Origin: JAEXZL01 sp049943125
Lineage (GTDB): Bacteria; Bacillota; Clostridia; Clostridiales; Clostridiaceae
Direction: 5' to 3'
Assembly: GCF_049943125.1 (NCBI RefSeq)
Contig: NZ_CP188040.1
Coordinates: forward strand, 3,472,001 to 3,536,000
Length of the DNA: 64,000 nt
The position numbers were made by a program, and so were the translations under genes. Below are positions 33,931-43,316 of this stretch, one piece after another. Each line of letters starts with the position of its first letter. The stretch's first letter is position 1. The notes under the pieces are model-generated. The model ran no database searches. It was not told the origin of the DNA and saw nothing but the letters and a program-made list of their open reading frames with translations.

Positions 33931-35460
33931 ATGGCTATAGAGATATCCAGTGTGGCTTTAAATGAAATGACATCATATTTAATAAAAGTTGAAGTAGATA
34001 TTACAAAAGGTATCCCCTCATTTAATATCGTAGGGCTAGTGGATACTGCAGTAAGAGAAGCTAAGGAAAGGGTTAGATCAGCCATTATAAATTCAGGCTT
34101 CGAATTTCCACTAGGTAGAATAACTATTAACCTTTCACCAGCAAATATAAAAAAAGTAGGCTCCCTTTTTGACCTTCCCATTGCTATTGGAATATTAGCT
34201 TCAGTGAACATTATTGATATAAACAGCATTAACGATTTTGTTCTTTTTGGAGAGTTGTCCTTAAATGGAGAATTAAGAGGTGTTAGAGGCGCATTAGCAT
34301 TAACAATGGAGAGTGTAAAGACCGATAATTTTAATATAGTTGTACCCGATGAAAATAAAGAAGAGTGTGCTTTAATTCAACAAGCAAAAATTTTTAGCTT
34401 TAATAATCTAAACCAATGTGTAGATTTTTTTCATTACAAAGATAGTTTACCGTATAAGAAACATTACTTTTCACAGGAAGATTCTATGTTAGCTTTTGAC
34501 TTTTCCGACATCCACGGTCAGAACAGTACTAAAAGAGCATTGGAGGTAGCCTGTGCTGGCGGTCATAACATTGCTTTGTATGGGCCACCTGGAGTAGGTA
34601 AGACGATGCTGGCTAAAAGAATCCCATCTATCCTTCCTCCTCTAAGCTATGAAGAATCAATTGAGCTAACACGGATTTATAGTGTATCAGGAAAATTAAA
34701 TACTAAAGTAAAGTTAATTACAGATAGACCCTTTAGAAGCCCTCATAACAGCTCATCTCTTTATTCTATTATAGGGGGCGGATATGACCTAAGAGCTGGA
34801 GAGGTAACTCTAGCACATAAAGGCGTATTATTTTTAGATGAGCTTTTAGAGTTCAAAAGAGAAGCTATTGAAGCATTACGACAACCAATAGAAGATAAAA
34901 TAGTAAGTATTTCAAGAATAAGCGGTAATGTTGTATATCCAGCAAACTTTATGCTAGTTGCTGCTATGAATCCATGTCCCTGCGGGTACTACAATATACT
35001 AGAATCTGAGGAAAGGTGCACCTGCAGTCAACTAGAAATAAGTAAATATTTAAAAAAACTTTCTGGTCCACTCATGGACAGATTAGATATATTTTCTTAT
35101 GTTAAGCCTGTGGTATATGAAGATTTGACTGGCTCACATTCTACAGATGCCTCCAAGGTAATGAGAGAAAGAATAATCAAGGCAAGAGAAATACAGAAAA
35201 AAAGATTCCAAGGAACCACAATTACTACAAATGGTGAAATGAATCATGCTCATATACAGGAGTTCTGTAATGTTACTAATGAAGGGCAGGCATTATTAAA
35301 AAAAGTCTATAACGACAATAAATTAAGTGCTCGAGCCTATGATAAAATTCTAAAAGTATCAAGAACCTTAGGTGATTTAAAAAATAAAAAGTCTATTGAT
35401 AAGATAGATATAATCGAAGCTATCAGTTATCGAAAATTTATTGAAAATAAGGTTATCTAG
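33931..35460 (+). CDS. comM: YifB/ComM-family Mg-chelatase-like AAA+ ATPase
   Basis: The protein is about 509 residues. The N-terminal Lon-like domain has FNIVGLVDTAVREAKERVRS. The AAA+ domain has Walker A GPPGVGKTMLAKR and FRSPHNSSS, and a C-terminal Mg-chelatase domain follows. A Cys-rich insertion (NPCPCGYY ... CTC) is also typical. ComM is a helicase promoting branch migration in transformation. I chose ATG 33931 with AGAGGTGA upstream; ATG 33925 is also possible. dprA follows after 17 bp. Confidence 0.92.
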   Translation: MAIEISSVALNEMTSYLIKVEVDITKGIPSFNIVGLVDTAVREAKERVRSAIINSGFEFPLGRITINLSPANIKKVGSLFDLPIAIGILASVNIIDINSINDFVLFGELSLNGELRGVRGALALTMESVKTDNFNIVVPDENKEECALIQQAKIFSFNNLNQCVDFFHYKDSLPYKKHYFSQEDSMLAFDFSDIHGQNSTKRALEVACAGGHNIALYGPPGVGKTMLAKRIPSILPPLSYEESIELTRIYSVSGKLNTKVKLITDRPFRSPHNSSSLYSIIGGGYDLRAGEVTLAHKGVLFLDELLEFKREAIEALRQPIEDKIVSISRISGNVVYPANFMLVAAMNPCPCGYYNILESEERCTCSQLEISKYLKKLSGPLMDRLDIFSYVKPVVYEDLTGSHSTDASKVMRERIIKAREIQKKRFQGTTITTNGEMNHAHIQEFCNVTNEGQALLKKVYNDNKLSARAYDKILKVSRTLGDLKNKKSIDKIDIIEAISYRKFIENKVI

Positions 35461-35477
35461 AATATATAGGAGGCTAT

Positions 35478-36563
35478 ATGGAAATTGAAGAGCTGTGGCT
35501 AGGCTTATGTCCAATTCAAAATATACATAAAATAAGGCTTATAGAGGAATTCGGAACTGCAAAAAGATTATTAGATGAATTACTTAGTAATGAAAAATAT
35601 TTTTCATCATATCCAAAGCTAAGAAATAAGCTATTAAGCACGTGGCAAGGTGATGATATTAAACGAACAATAGAATACATGGGAAAAGAAAACATCAAGT
35701 TTATAACCTGTGAGAATATTAATTATAATAAAAACCTATTAAATTTAGGATTAGACAGACCGTATATCCTATTTTATAAGGGCGATATTAATAGAATCGA
35801 TAGTATGAGTGCAGCTGTAGTGGGTTCAAGAAACTGCACACCCTATGGCGCTGAAATATGCAAAAGCATCATAAAGGAGCTAATAGCCCTAGGAATTAAT
35901 ATTATCAGCGGTGGTGCAATGGGAATAGATACTATTGCTCACAGGGAAACCTTGAATCTAAATGGCTTCACTGCGGCAGTTTTAGGTTCTGGTATAAATA
36001 TACTTTATCCATCAGTTAATGAAAAATTACTAAAGAAAATATCAGAGGAGGGGGTATTAATTAGTGAATTCCCCTTAGGAACTAAACCTTTTTCTTACAA
36101 CTTCCCCATTAGAAACAGGATAATTAGCGGTTTGTCTGATATCATAATTGTTGTTGAAGCTTCAGAAGACAGTGGCAGCTGTATAACAGGAAGGTTAGGT
36201 GCTGACCAGGGCAAGGATGTATTTGCTGTTCCTGGGGCTCTAACTATGAAAAACAGCAGAGGCTGCAACAAATTAATCAACGAAGGAGCTCACATATATC
36301 TAGGCCTAGAAAGTTTTCAAAATATTTTAGATTTTCACCACAAGTGGAATAATAAGGAAAAATCTTTGAAGAAACCTACTAATCATAGCCACTTAGAGGA
36401 AACAATTTTAAAGATAATTTCAAATAAACCTGTCCACATTGATGAAATTCTAGCACATACCTGTATTGACATAGACGTTCTTTATAGTATATTATTTGAA
36501 ATGCAACTAAAGGAAGAAATTATAAACTTATCAGGAAGCTTTTATGCAAGAATAATAAACTAG
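35478..36563 (+). CDS. dprA: DNA processing protein DprA
   Basis: The 361-residue protein has the Rossmann-fold core with VVGSRNCTPYG, GGAMGIDTIAH, SEFPLGTKPF and NFPIRNRIISGLS, then a C-terminal winged-helix region (about 300-360). DprA loads RecA on incoming single-stranded DNA. TAGGAGGCTA precedes the start. It forms a competence/recombination pair with the comM-like gene. Confidence 0.95.
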   Translation: MEIEELWLGLCPIQNIHKIRLIEEFGTAKRLLDELLSNEKYFSSYPKLRNKLLSTWQGDDIKRTIEYMGKENIKFITCENINYNKNLLNLGLDRPYILFYKGDINRIDSMSAAVVGSRNCTPYGAEICKSIIKELIALGINIISGGAMGIDTIAHRETLNLNGFTAAVLGSGINILYPSVNEKLLKKISEEGVLISEFPLGTKPFSYNFPIRNRIISGLSDIIIVVEASEDSGSCITGRLGADQGKDVFAVPGALTMKNSRGCNKLINEGAHIYLGLESFQNILDFHHKWNNKEKSLKKPTNHSHLEETILKIISNKPVHIDEILAHTCIDIDVLYSILFEMQLKEEIINLSGSFYARIIN

Positions 36564-36585
36564 ATATAGATGGCTTAGATAATAA

Positions 36586-36620
36586 GGGGGTGAACTCCGT
36601 CTACGACGGAGAAATTTATG
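36586..36620 (+). promoter_or_regulatory. Ribosome binding site of topA interrupted by a perfect hairpin
   Basis: GGGGGTGA (36586-36593, one mismatch to GGAGGTGA) lies 24 nt before ATG 36618. A 7-bp hairpin CTCCGTC-TAC-GACGGAG (36595-36611) fills the gap, leaving 1 nt before and 6 nt after. This is the same spacing as at khpA. Confidence 0.7.
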
Positions 36621-38690
36621 AGTCAAAAATTAGTTATAGTTGAATCTCCAGCTAAGGCAAAAACCATAAGAAAATATTTGGGTAAAAATTATATAGTAGA
36701 AGCCTCTATGGGACATGTGAGGGATCTTCCTAAAAGTCAATTAGCAGTTGACACTGAAAATAACTATGCTCCCAAATATATAACTATCCGAGGAAAGGGA
36801 GAGCTTTTAGCCAAACTAAGAAAAGCAGCAAAAAAAAGTGATCAAATTTATCTAGCTACAGACCCCGATCGTGAAGGTGAGGCAATATCATGGCATTTAT
36901 CTAAGGTCCTTGGGTTAGATGAAAATGAAAAATGCAGAATAGAATTTAACGAAATTACAAAAACTGCAGTTAAGAACTCTATAAAAAATGCAAGAGTGAT
37001 AAATAATAATTTAGTAGATGCACAACAGGCAAGAAGAATCGTTGATAGATTAGTTGGCTATGAAATTAGTCCTATTCTATGGAAGAATGTAAAATGGGGC
37101 CTAAGTGCAGGCAGAGTTCAGTCTGCTGCCTTAAAGCTCATCTGTGATAGAGAGAAAGAAATTAATGCTTTTGAGCCAAAAGAGTACTGGACTATTGAGT
37201 GCACCCTAAAAAAGGATAAAAGTAAATTTACAGTTAAGCTACACAGCCATAATGATAAAAAAATAGAGATTTCTTCAGAAGAAGAGGCAGAAAAAATTAC
37301 CCAAGCACTTCAAGGAGGTAATTTTACAGTAGATAATATTAAATACTCTACTAAAACTAGAAATCCATTACCTCCCTTCACTACAAGTACTCTGCAGCAA
37401 GATGCTTATAGAAGGTTAAACTTTTCAACTAAAAAAACTATGTCTGTAGCACAACAGCTCTACGAAGGTGTAGAGGTTAAAGGCCATGGAACAGTGGGTC
37501 TTATAACCTATATGAGAACTGATTCTGTAAGAATTTCAGATGAAGCTCAAAATATGGCATCTAATTATATTGAAAGAAAATATGGTTCTATGTATATTCC
37601 TGAAAAACCTAGGCAATATAAGAGTAAAAAGAATATTCAAGATGCTCATGAAGCAATTAGACCTTCAAACATTGATATTACTCCACCGATTGCTAAGGAA
37701 ACCTTAACCCCAGACCAATATAAGTTATATACCCTTATATGGAACAGGTTTACTGCTAGTCAAATGAGCTCAGCATTAATTGACACCACCACGGTAGATA
37801 TTAAAAATGGTGATTACCTCTTTAGAGCTTCTGGTTCTTCCGTGAAGTTTGATGGCTTCATGGCGGTATATGAATATATAAACGATGATGAAGAAGAAAA
37901 CTCTAAGTTTCCACAGCTAGAGGAAAGGGATAGCCTAGAAAAGCTATCTATCAATAAAAGTCAACACTTTACTCAACCTCCAGCACGTTTTACTGAAGCT
38001 AGTTTTGTAAAGCTTATGGAAGAAAAAGGTATAGGGCGTCCAAGTACCTATGTTCCTACTATTTCAACCTTATTGGATAGAAAATATGTAAAAAGGGAAA
38101 AGAAGAGCTTAATCTCTACAGAGCTTGGAGAAATAGTCAACAATATAATGGAAGATTATTTTAAACAGATAGCGGATGTAGAATTCACGGCAGAAATGGA
38201 AAATAAGCTGGATGATATTGAAGAAGGTAAAGAAAAATGGACTGATGTGGTAGATATATTCTTCAAGCCTTTAAAAGAATCCTTAACTGTAGCAGAAAAG
38301 GAAGTATCGAAGGTTACAATAGAGGATAAGGTTTCCGATGTACCTTGCGACAAATGCGGAAAGCTTATGGTCATTAAGCATGGTAGATATGGTGACTTTC
38401 TTGCGTGTCCTGGTTATCCAGAATGTAAAAACACAAAACCTATTGTGGAAGAAATAGATGCTAAGTGCCCTGATTGTGGAGGAAATGTTCTTGTAAAAAG
38501 AAGTAAAAAGGGTAAGAAGTTTTTTGGTTGTTCAAATTATCCAGAATGTAAATTTGTGAGCTGGTATCAACCTACTAATAAAAAATGTGATAAATGTGGA
38601 TCAATGATGTACTCTAAATATAGCAAGGCTAAAGGAGAATACTATCAGTGTTCAAATGATGAGTGCAAAAACATTGTAAGCGATAAATAA
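36618..38690 (+). CDS. topA: DNA topoisomerase I
   Basis: The 690-residue type IA enzyme has the toprim start IVESPAKAKTIRKYLG and ATDPDREGEAISWHL. The catalytic Tyr is in ITYMRTDSVRIS (near residue 300), and three C-terminal four-cysteine zinc ribbons (about 575-690) bind DNA. It relaxes negative supercoils. The start is set by homology; its Shine-Dalgarno element is separated from the ATG by a hairpin. codY follows 169 bp later. Confidence 0.97.
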   Translation: MSQKLVIVESPAKAKTIRKYLGKNYIVEASMGHVRDLPKSQLAVDTENNYAPKYITIRGKGELLAKLRKAAKKSDQIYLATDPDREGEAISWHLSKVLGLDENEKCRIEFNEITKTAVKNSIKNARVINNNLVDAQQARRIVDRLVGYEISPILWKNVKWGLSAGRVQSAALKLICDREKEINAFEPKEYWTIECTLKKDKSKFTVKLHSHNDKKIEISSEEEAEKITQALQGGNFTVDNIKYSTKTRNPLPPFTTSTLQQDAYRRLNFSTKKTMSVAQQLYEGVEVKGHGTVGLITYMRTDSVRISDEAQNMASNYIERKYGSMYIPEKPRQYKSKKNIQDAHEAIRPSNIDITPPIAKETLTPDQYKLYTLIWNRFTASQMSSALIDTTTVDIKNGDYLFRASGSSVKFDGFMAVYEYINDDEEENSKFPQLEERDSLEKLSINKSQHFTQPPARFTEASFVKLMEEKGIGRPSTYVPTISTLLDRKYVKREKKSLISTELGEIVNNIMEDYFKQIADVEFTAEMENKLDDIEEGKEKWTDVVDIFFKPLKESLTVAEKEVSKVTIEDKVSDVPCDKCGKLMVIKHGRYGDFLACPGYPECKNTKPIVEEIDAKCPDCGGNVLVKRSKKGKKFFGCSNYPECKFVSWYQPTNKKCDKCGSMMYSKYSKAKGEYYQCSNDECKNIVSDK

Positions 38691-38740
38691 TTATTTTATG
38701 ACATTTTTAAAATCATTAGCTGTCGAAAAACAAAAAGCTG

Positions 38741-38769
38741 TTGAAATATTGTTGTAATTATGTTATTAT
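38741..38769 (+). promoter_or_regulatory. Candidate sigma-A promoter for codY
   Basis: TTGAAA (38741-38746) and TATTAT (38764-38769) are 17 nt apart, 91 nt upstream of ATG 38860. A TTGACA at 38778-38783 is present but lacks a correctly spaced -10. No CodY-box match was found by eye. Confidence 0.45.
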
Positions 38770-38859
38770 ATGTAATTGACAAGTATTTAAAATATTATAA
38801 CAATTGTTAATATTCTTTACTTTAGTAAATAATATATGTACCCACGAGGAGGATATGTA

Positions 38860-39636
38860 ATGTCTACTTTACTTAACAAAACTAGAATGCTAAACAAAAT
38901 ATTACAGAAATCAGGTACAGACCCAGTAGATTTTGTAGATATCTGCAAACTTTTAAGCGATGTATTATCCTGTAATGCATATATAGTAAGTAGAAGAGGA
39001 AAAATATTAGGTTATAACTTCCAATCATACTATGAAAGTGATGCTATAAAAGAAAATGCAGTTCAGCAGGGCAGGTTTTCTGAAGAGTACAACAATAAAC
39101 TCTTAAATGTTCATGATACTATGGCTAATTTAACCTCAGATAATGAATTAGTATTATCTGCTGATAAAAATGAAGAATCTATAGTTACTTATTCAACTAT
39201 AGTACCTATAATGGGAATGAGAGAAAGACAAGGAACTTTATTATTAACTAGACTTAATGAAAAATTCACTGACGATGATTTAGTTCTTATAGAATACAGT
39301 GCTACTGTAGTTGGATTAGAGGTTCTTAGGTCTAAGCAGGGAGAGGTAGAGGAAGAAGCAAGAAAGAAAGCTGTGGTGCAGCTTGCAATTGGCACCTTAT
39401 CCTATTCTGAATTAGAAGCAGTTGAACATATATTTGATGAGCTTGATGGTACAGAAGGACTACTAGTAGCATCAAAGATAGCCGATAAGGTAGGAATAAC
39501 TAGATCTGTAATTGTTAATGCTTTAAGAAAATTTGAAAGTGCAGGAGTTATTGAATCTCGTTCTTTAGGAATGAAGGGTACTCACATAAAGATTTTAAAT
39601 GAAAAGCTTCTTGATGAGCTTAAGAAGATAAGATAA
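38860..39636 (+). CDS. codY: GTP-sensing global regulator CodY
   Basis: The 258-residue protein has an N-terminal GAF domain (about 1-155) that binds branched-chain amino acids, and a C-terminal winged HTH with VGITRSVIVNALRKFESAGV and ESRSLGMKGTHIKI. It represses stationary-phase and nutrient genes in growing Firmicutes. I chose ATG 38860 (GAGGAGGATAT upstream); the in-frame ATG at 38836 adds eight residues that are not part of the family. topA-codY adjacency is common in clostridia. Confidence 0.97.
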   Translation: MSTLLNKTRMLNKILQKSGTDPVDFVDICKLLSDVLSCNAYIVSRRGKILGYNFQSYYESDAIKENAVQQGRFSEEYNNKLLNVHDTMANLTSDNELVLSADKNEESIVTYSTIVPIMGMRERQGTLLLTRLNEKFTDDDLVLIEYSATVVGLEVLRSKQGEVEEEARKKAVVQLAIGTLSYSELEAVEHIFDELDGTEGLLVASKIADKVGITRSVIVNALRKFESAGVIESRSLGMKGTHIKILNEKLLDELKKIR

Positions 39637-39668
39637 AAAATAAAGGATTTAATCCTTTATTTTTTTGT
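39637..39668 (+). terminator. Terminator after codY
   Basis: AATAAAGGA (39639-39647) pairs with TCCTTTATT (39653-39661) and runs into T7. A second small hairpin (AAAACC/GGTTTT, about 39672-39691) follows without a T run. Confidence 0.9.
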
Positions 39669-39777
39669 CAAAAACCTTAGTAAGGTTTTCATGGCTTCGT
39701 TAAATTCCGTAATTCATACAAATTAAGCTTAAATATTATCTTAAAATAAATAATTTAAAAACCTTAATAAATTATTA

Positions 39778-39913
39778 TTGATAGAATAAAAGGCTTATGC
39801 TATACTACTATAGGTAAGAAAATACACACACTCTTTAATTTATAAAAAGGTGCTTGTAAGTCAGGTCTTTTATAAATATGATAAGAGTGGAGGAAAAACC
39901 AGGAGGTAATTAA
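39778..39913 (+). promoter_or_regulatory. Promoter and structured leader of rpsB-tsf
   Basis: TTGATA (39778-39783) and TATACT (39801-39806) are 17 nt apart. The leader folds by two nested perfect pairings: CACTCTT (39829-39835) with AAGAGTG (39883-39889), and TTTATAAAA (39839-39847) with TTTTATAAA (39868-39876). This could be an S2-binding autoregulatory leader, which is inference. Two GGAGG elements precede the rpsB start. Confidence 0.7.
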
Positions 39914-40615
39914 ATGTCAGTTATATCAATGAAACAGTTACTAGAAGCTGGTGTTCATTTTGGACATCAAACAAGAAGATGGAACCCTAAAATGGCTCCT
40001 TATATATTTACTGAAAGAAACGGTATATATATAATAGATCTTCAAAAAACAGTAAAAAAAGTAGATGACGCTTACAGCTTTGTTAAAAGTGTTTCCGAAG
40101 AAGGAAAGGATATTCTTTTCGTAGGAACTAAGAAGCAAGCTCAAGAAGCTATATCCGAAGAAGCAGCAAGATCAGGAATGCACTTTGTTAACAATAGATG
40201 GTTAGGTGGAATGCTTACTAACTTCTCAACTATTAAGACAAGAATTCAAAGACTTGAAGAGCTTGAAAGAATGGAAGAGGATGGAACTTTCGAAGTTCTT
40301 CCAAAGAAAGAAGTTATTAAGCTAAGAAATGAAAAAGATAAGCTTGAGAAAAACTTAGGTGGAATTAAGTCAATGGATGCTGAAAGCATTGGTGCTTTAT
40401 TCGTTGTAGACCCAAGAAAAGAAAAGAACGCTATTTCAGAAGCTAAAATTTTAGGAATACCAGTAGTAGCTATTGTAGATACTAACTGTGATCCAGATGA
40501 AGTTGATTATGTTATTCCTGGAAATGATGATGCAATCAGAGCTGTTAAATTAATAACTGCAAAAATTTCTGATGCTGTTATCGAAGGAAGACAAGGCGAG
40601 CAATTAGCTGAATAA
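39914..40615 (+). CDS. rpsB: 30S ribosomal protein S2
   Basis: The 233-residue protein has the S2 signatures MKQLLEAGVHFGHQTRRWNP, FVGTKKQAQEAI and NNRWLGGMLTNF. AGGAGGTAATTAA precedes the start. It is followed by tsf after an internal hairpin, the universal rpsB-tsf pairing. Confidence 0.98.
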   Translation: MSVISMKQLLEAGVHFGHQTRRWNPKMAPYIFTERNGIYIIDLQKTVKKVDDAYSFVKSVSEEGKDILFVGTKKQAQEAISEEAARSGMHFVNNRWLGGMLTNFSTIKTRIQRLEELERMEEDGTFEVLPKKEVIKLRNEKDKLEKNLGGIKSMDAESIGALFVVDPRKEKNAISEAKILGIPVVAIVDTNCDPDEVDYVIPGNDDAIRAVKLITAKISDAVIEGRQGEQLAE

Positions 40616-40628
40616 GTATTAAAATATG

Positions 40629-40663
40629 AAGGTAGGTGAAGTCTTAACTTCATTTACCTTTTA
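40629..40663 (+). terminator. Attenuator hairpin between rpsB and tsf
   Basis: AAGGTAGGTGAAGT (40629-40642) pairs with ACTTCATTTACCTT (40647-40660) with two G:U pairs and a CTTA loop. Only four T follow. It likely lowers tsf expression relative to rpsB. Confidence 0.75.
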
Positions 40664-40687
40664 AATTAACTAACAAGGAGGATTACA

Positions 40688-41605
40688 ATGATCACTGCAC
40701 AATCCGTAAAAGAGTTAAGAGAAAGAACCGGCGCCGGTATGATGGACTGTAAAAAAGCTTTAACTGAGTCTAACGGCGATATGGAAAAAGCTGTAGAGAT
40801 TCTTAGAGAAAAGGGTCTTGCTGCAGCTGCGAAAAAAGCTGGAAGAGTAGCTGCTGAAGGTGTAGTAGAAACCTACATTTCAGAAGATTATAAAAAAGCT
40901 GGTATCGTAGAAGTTAACTGTGAAACTGACTTTGTTGCAGCTAACGAAGAGTTTAAGACTGTAGCAAAGAATCTTGCTGAAATGGCAGCTTTTACTTCTG
41001 CAAAAACAATCGAAGAGTTTGTAGAAGAGAAATATATAGCTGATGAAGCTATGACTGTTAAGGATGTTATCACTGCTTTAATTGCTAAGCTAGGAGAAAA
41101 CATGAACGTAAGAAGATTCGAAAGCTTCTCTGTAGAAAATGGAGCAATCCAGAGCTACATACATGGTGGTGGAAGAATCGGAGTTCTTGTAGAGCTTACA
41201 AGCGGAGCTAATGCTGACTCCCTACTTTCTGTAGCTAAGGATGTAGCAATGCAGGTAGCAGCAGCAAATCCTCTTTTCTTAAATAAAGAAGATGTTGATC
41301 AAGAAGCTCTTGAAAAAGAAAAAGAAATCTACAGAGTTCAAGCTTTAAATGAAGGAAAGCCTGAAAAAATCGTAGAAAAGATGGTTGAAGGAAGAATCCA
41401 AAAGTACTACAAGGAAGTTTGTCTTGTAGAACAAGTATGGGTAAGAGATACTGATAAGACTATCAAAAAATATCTTGATGAAAAATCCAAGGAACTTGGC
41501 TCAGAGATTAAGATATCTAGATATGCTAGATTCGAAAAGGGCGAAGGCATAGAAAAGCAAGAAGAAAACTTTGCTGAAGAAGTAGCAAAGCAGATGGGTA
41601 AGTAA
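40688..41605 (+). CDS. tsf: Translation elongation factor Ts
   Basis: The 305-residue protein has the N-terminal UBA-like motif RERTGAGMMDCKKALTES and the TDFVAANEEF core block. It has a complete dimerisation domain and C-terminal module. EF-Ts exchanges GDP on EF-Tu. AACAAGGAGGATT precedes the start. A strong terminator follows. Confidence 0.97.
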   Translation: MITAQSVKELRERTGAGMMDCKKALTESNGDMEKAVEILREKGLAAAAKKAGRVAAEGVVETYISEDYKKAGIVEVNCETDFVAANEEFKTVAKNLAEMAAFTSAKTIEEFVEEKYIADEAMTVKDVITALIAKLGENMNVRRFESFSVENGAIQSYIHGGGRIGVLVELTSGANADSLLSVAKDVAMQVAAANPLFLNKEDVDQEALEKEKEIYRVQALNEGKPEKIVEKMVEGRIQKYYKEVCLVEQVWVRDTDKTIKKYLDEKSKELGSEIKISRYARFEKGEGIEKQEENFAEEVAKQMGK

Positions 41606-41676
41606 TATAAATTCAGTTTGTTGTAAACTGAGAATTGCCTTTCTATTAAGGTGTTTTTCTTTAAATGAATAATAAG

Positions 41677-41721
41677 ACCTTCTGGATTAATAATAAATAT
41701 ATTTAATCCAGAAGGTTTTTT
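41677..41721 (+). terminator. Terminator after tsf
   Basis: A perfect 14-bp stem (ACCTTCTGGATTAA, 41677-41690, with 41703-41716) is followed by T6. Confidence 0.95.
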
Positions 41722-41886
41722 AATTTACTTATGAAAATATCTAATGGAAAATTTACTTCTTTTATTGTTAATGTAAAAATAATTGAAATAGATTTTTAGT
41801 TATAGTATCATATAAAGGAAAGTTCATCTTTATTAATGTATTTACATAATTAATCAATATAATACTTCAATTATCTAATTAAGTAG

Positions 41887-41916
41887 TTGTTAATTGATTT
41901 TATTTATTTTTATAAA
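41887..41916 (+). promoter_or_regulatory. Possible promoter for pyrH-frr
   Basis: TTGTTA (41887-41892) and TATAAA (41911-41916) are 18 nt apart, 70 nt upstream of pyrH. The surrounding DNA is so AT-rich that chance matches are likely. Confidence 0.35.
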
Positions 41917-41985
41917 ATTGCTGTTATAAAGGAAGACAACTCATTGGAGCTACTTCTTTAAAACTCAAATATGGGAGGATAATTT

Positions 41986-42696
41986 ATGCCGGAATGTAAG
42001 TACAAAAGAGTTATGCTTAAGGTGTCAGGAGAAGCTCTAGCAGGAGCAGGTGGCTTTGGTATCGATTTTAATGTTGCACTGAGAATTGCAAACGAGATTA
42101 AAGAGCTTGTAGCAATGGGCGTGGAAGTTGGTGCCGTAGTTGGTGGCGGAAACATTTGGCGTGGTAGAAGCGGAGAAGGTATGGATAGAACTACTGCAGA
42201 TTATATGGGTATGTTGGCAACCTGTATAAATGCTTTGGCACTGCAGGATTCACTAGAAAGTATTGGAGTAATGACCAGAGTTCAAACTGCAATAGAGATG
42301 AAAGAAATCGCAGAGCCTTATATTAGAAGAAGAGCTATGAGGCATTTAGAAAAGGGTAGGGTAGTAATTTTTGCTGCAGGTACAGGAAATCCTTACTTTT
42401 CTACTGATACCACAGCGGCATTAAGAGCTGCAGAAATCGAAGCAGATGTTATTCTATTAGCAAAAAAGGTTGATGGAGTATATGATAAGGATCCTCACAA
42501 GTTCTCAGATGCTAAGAAATATGATACACTATCTTATATAAACGTATTGGAACAAGGGCTTCAAGTTATGGACTCAACTGCTACCTCTCTTTGTATGGAT
42601 AACAACATTCCAATACTAGTATTCGGACTTGATGAGCCAGGAAATATTAAAAAAGTAATATTAGGAGAAAAAATAGGTACATTAGTTACTAAATAA
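41986..42696 (+). CDS. pyrH: Uridylate kinase (UMP kinase)
   Basis: The 236-residue amino-acid-kinase-fold protein has KVSGEALAG, VGGGNIWRGR, DYMGMLATCINALALQ and GTGNPYFSTDT. It phosphorylates UMP to UDP. GGGAGGATAATT precedes the ATG. frr follows after 12 bp, the conserved pyrH-frr pair. Confidence 0.97.
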   Translation: MPECKYKRVMLKVSGEALAGAGGFGIDFNVALRIANEIKELVAMGVEVGAVVGGGNIWRGRSGEGMDRTTADYMGMLATCINALALQDSLESIGVMTRVQTAIEMKEIAEPYIRRRAMRHLEKGRVVIFAAGTGNPYFSTDTTAALRAAEIEADVILLAKKVDGVYDKDPHKFSDAKKYDTLSYINVLEQGLQVMDSTATSLCMDNNIPILVFGLDEPGNIKKVILGEKIGTLVTK

Positions 42697-42708
42697 TAGG
42701 AGGGTATT

Positions 42709-43266
42709 ATGGTTAAAGAGATTTTATCAAAAGCAGATGAAAAAATGAAAAAGTCTATTACAGTGCTAAAATCAGATCTAGCTTCCTTAAAAGCTGGAAG
42801 AGCAAATCCTACTATGCTGGATAGAATTGAGGTAGAATATTATGGCAGTATGATGCCAATCAATCAGGTTGCTAATATTTCTGCCCCAGAACCAAGGATT
42901 CTAACAATTGCACCTTGGGAAAAATCCACTCTGAAAGCAATTGAAAAAGCCATATTAAAATCTGATTTAGGTATTAATCCTTCTAATGATGGAACAATAA
43001 TAAGACTTGTAGTTCCTGAATTAACAGAAGAAACAAGAAAAAATCTTGTTAAAACTGTAAAGAAATATGGAGAGGAAACAAAAGTCGCAGTTCGATCTGT
43101 TAGAAGAGATGCTAACGACAAGGTTAAGGCATTAAAAAAGAATTCTGAGATATCTGAGGATGAAGAGAAAAAAGCAGAAGACGATATTCAAAAAGTAACC
43201 GATGGACATATTAAAGAAATAGATAAAATCGTTGAAGCAAAGGAAAAGGAAATTATGTCAATATAA
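42709..43266 (+). CDS. frr: Ribosome recycling factor
   Basis: The 185-residue protein has the RRF two-domain layout with LKAGRANPTMLDRIEVEYYG, ISAPEPRILTIAPW and the C-terminal DANDKVKAL helix. With EF-G it splits post-termination ribosomes. TAGGAGGGTA precedes the start. A terminator follows immediately. Confidence 0.98.
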   Translation: MVKEILSKADEKMKKSITVLKSDLASLKAGRANPTMLDRIEVEYYGSMMPINQVANISAPEPRILTIAPWEKSTLKAIEKAILKSDLGINPSNDGTIIRLVVPELTEETRKNLVKTVKKYGEETKVAVRSVRRDANDKVKALKKNSEISEDEEKKAEDDIQKVTDGHIKEIDKIVEAKEKEIMSI

Positions 43267-43294
43267 ATAAAACCTGCTTTCGCAGGTTTTATTT
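43265..43294 (+). terminator. Terminator after frr
   Basis: A perfect 13-bp stem (43265-43277 with 43282-43294, core AAAACCTGC) and TTTC loop form a U-rich-ended hairpin overlapping the frr stop region. Confidence 0.85.
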
Positions 43295-43316
43295 ATATAT
43301 TTGAAGGAGGTATAAG

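Larger units (their letters stand above)
41606..41985 (+). other. 380-bp intergenic region between tsf and pyrH
   Basis: It contains a small hairpin just after tsf (CAGTTT/AAACTG, about 41612-41628), the main tsf terminator (41677-41721) and AT-rich sequence with a possible pyrH promoter (41887-41916). No open frame with a binding site and no RNA gene was seen. Confidence 0.6.
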
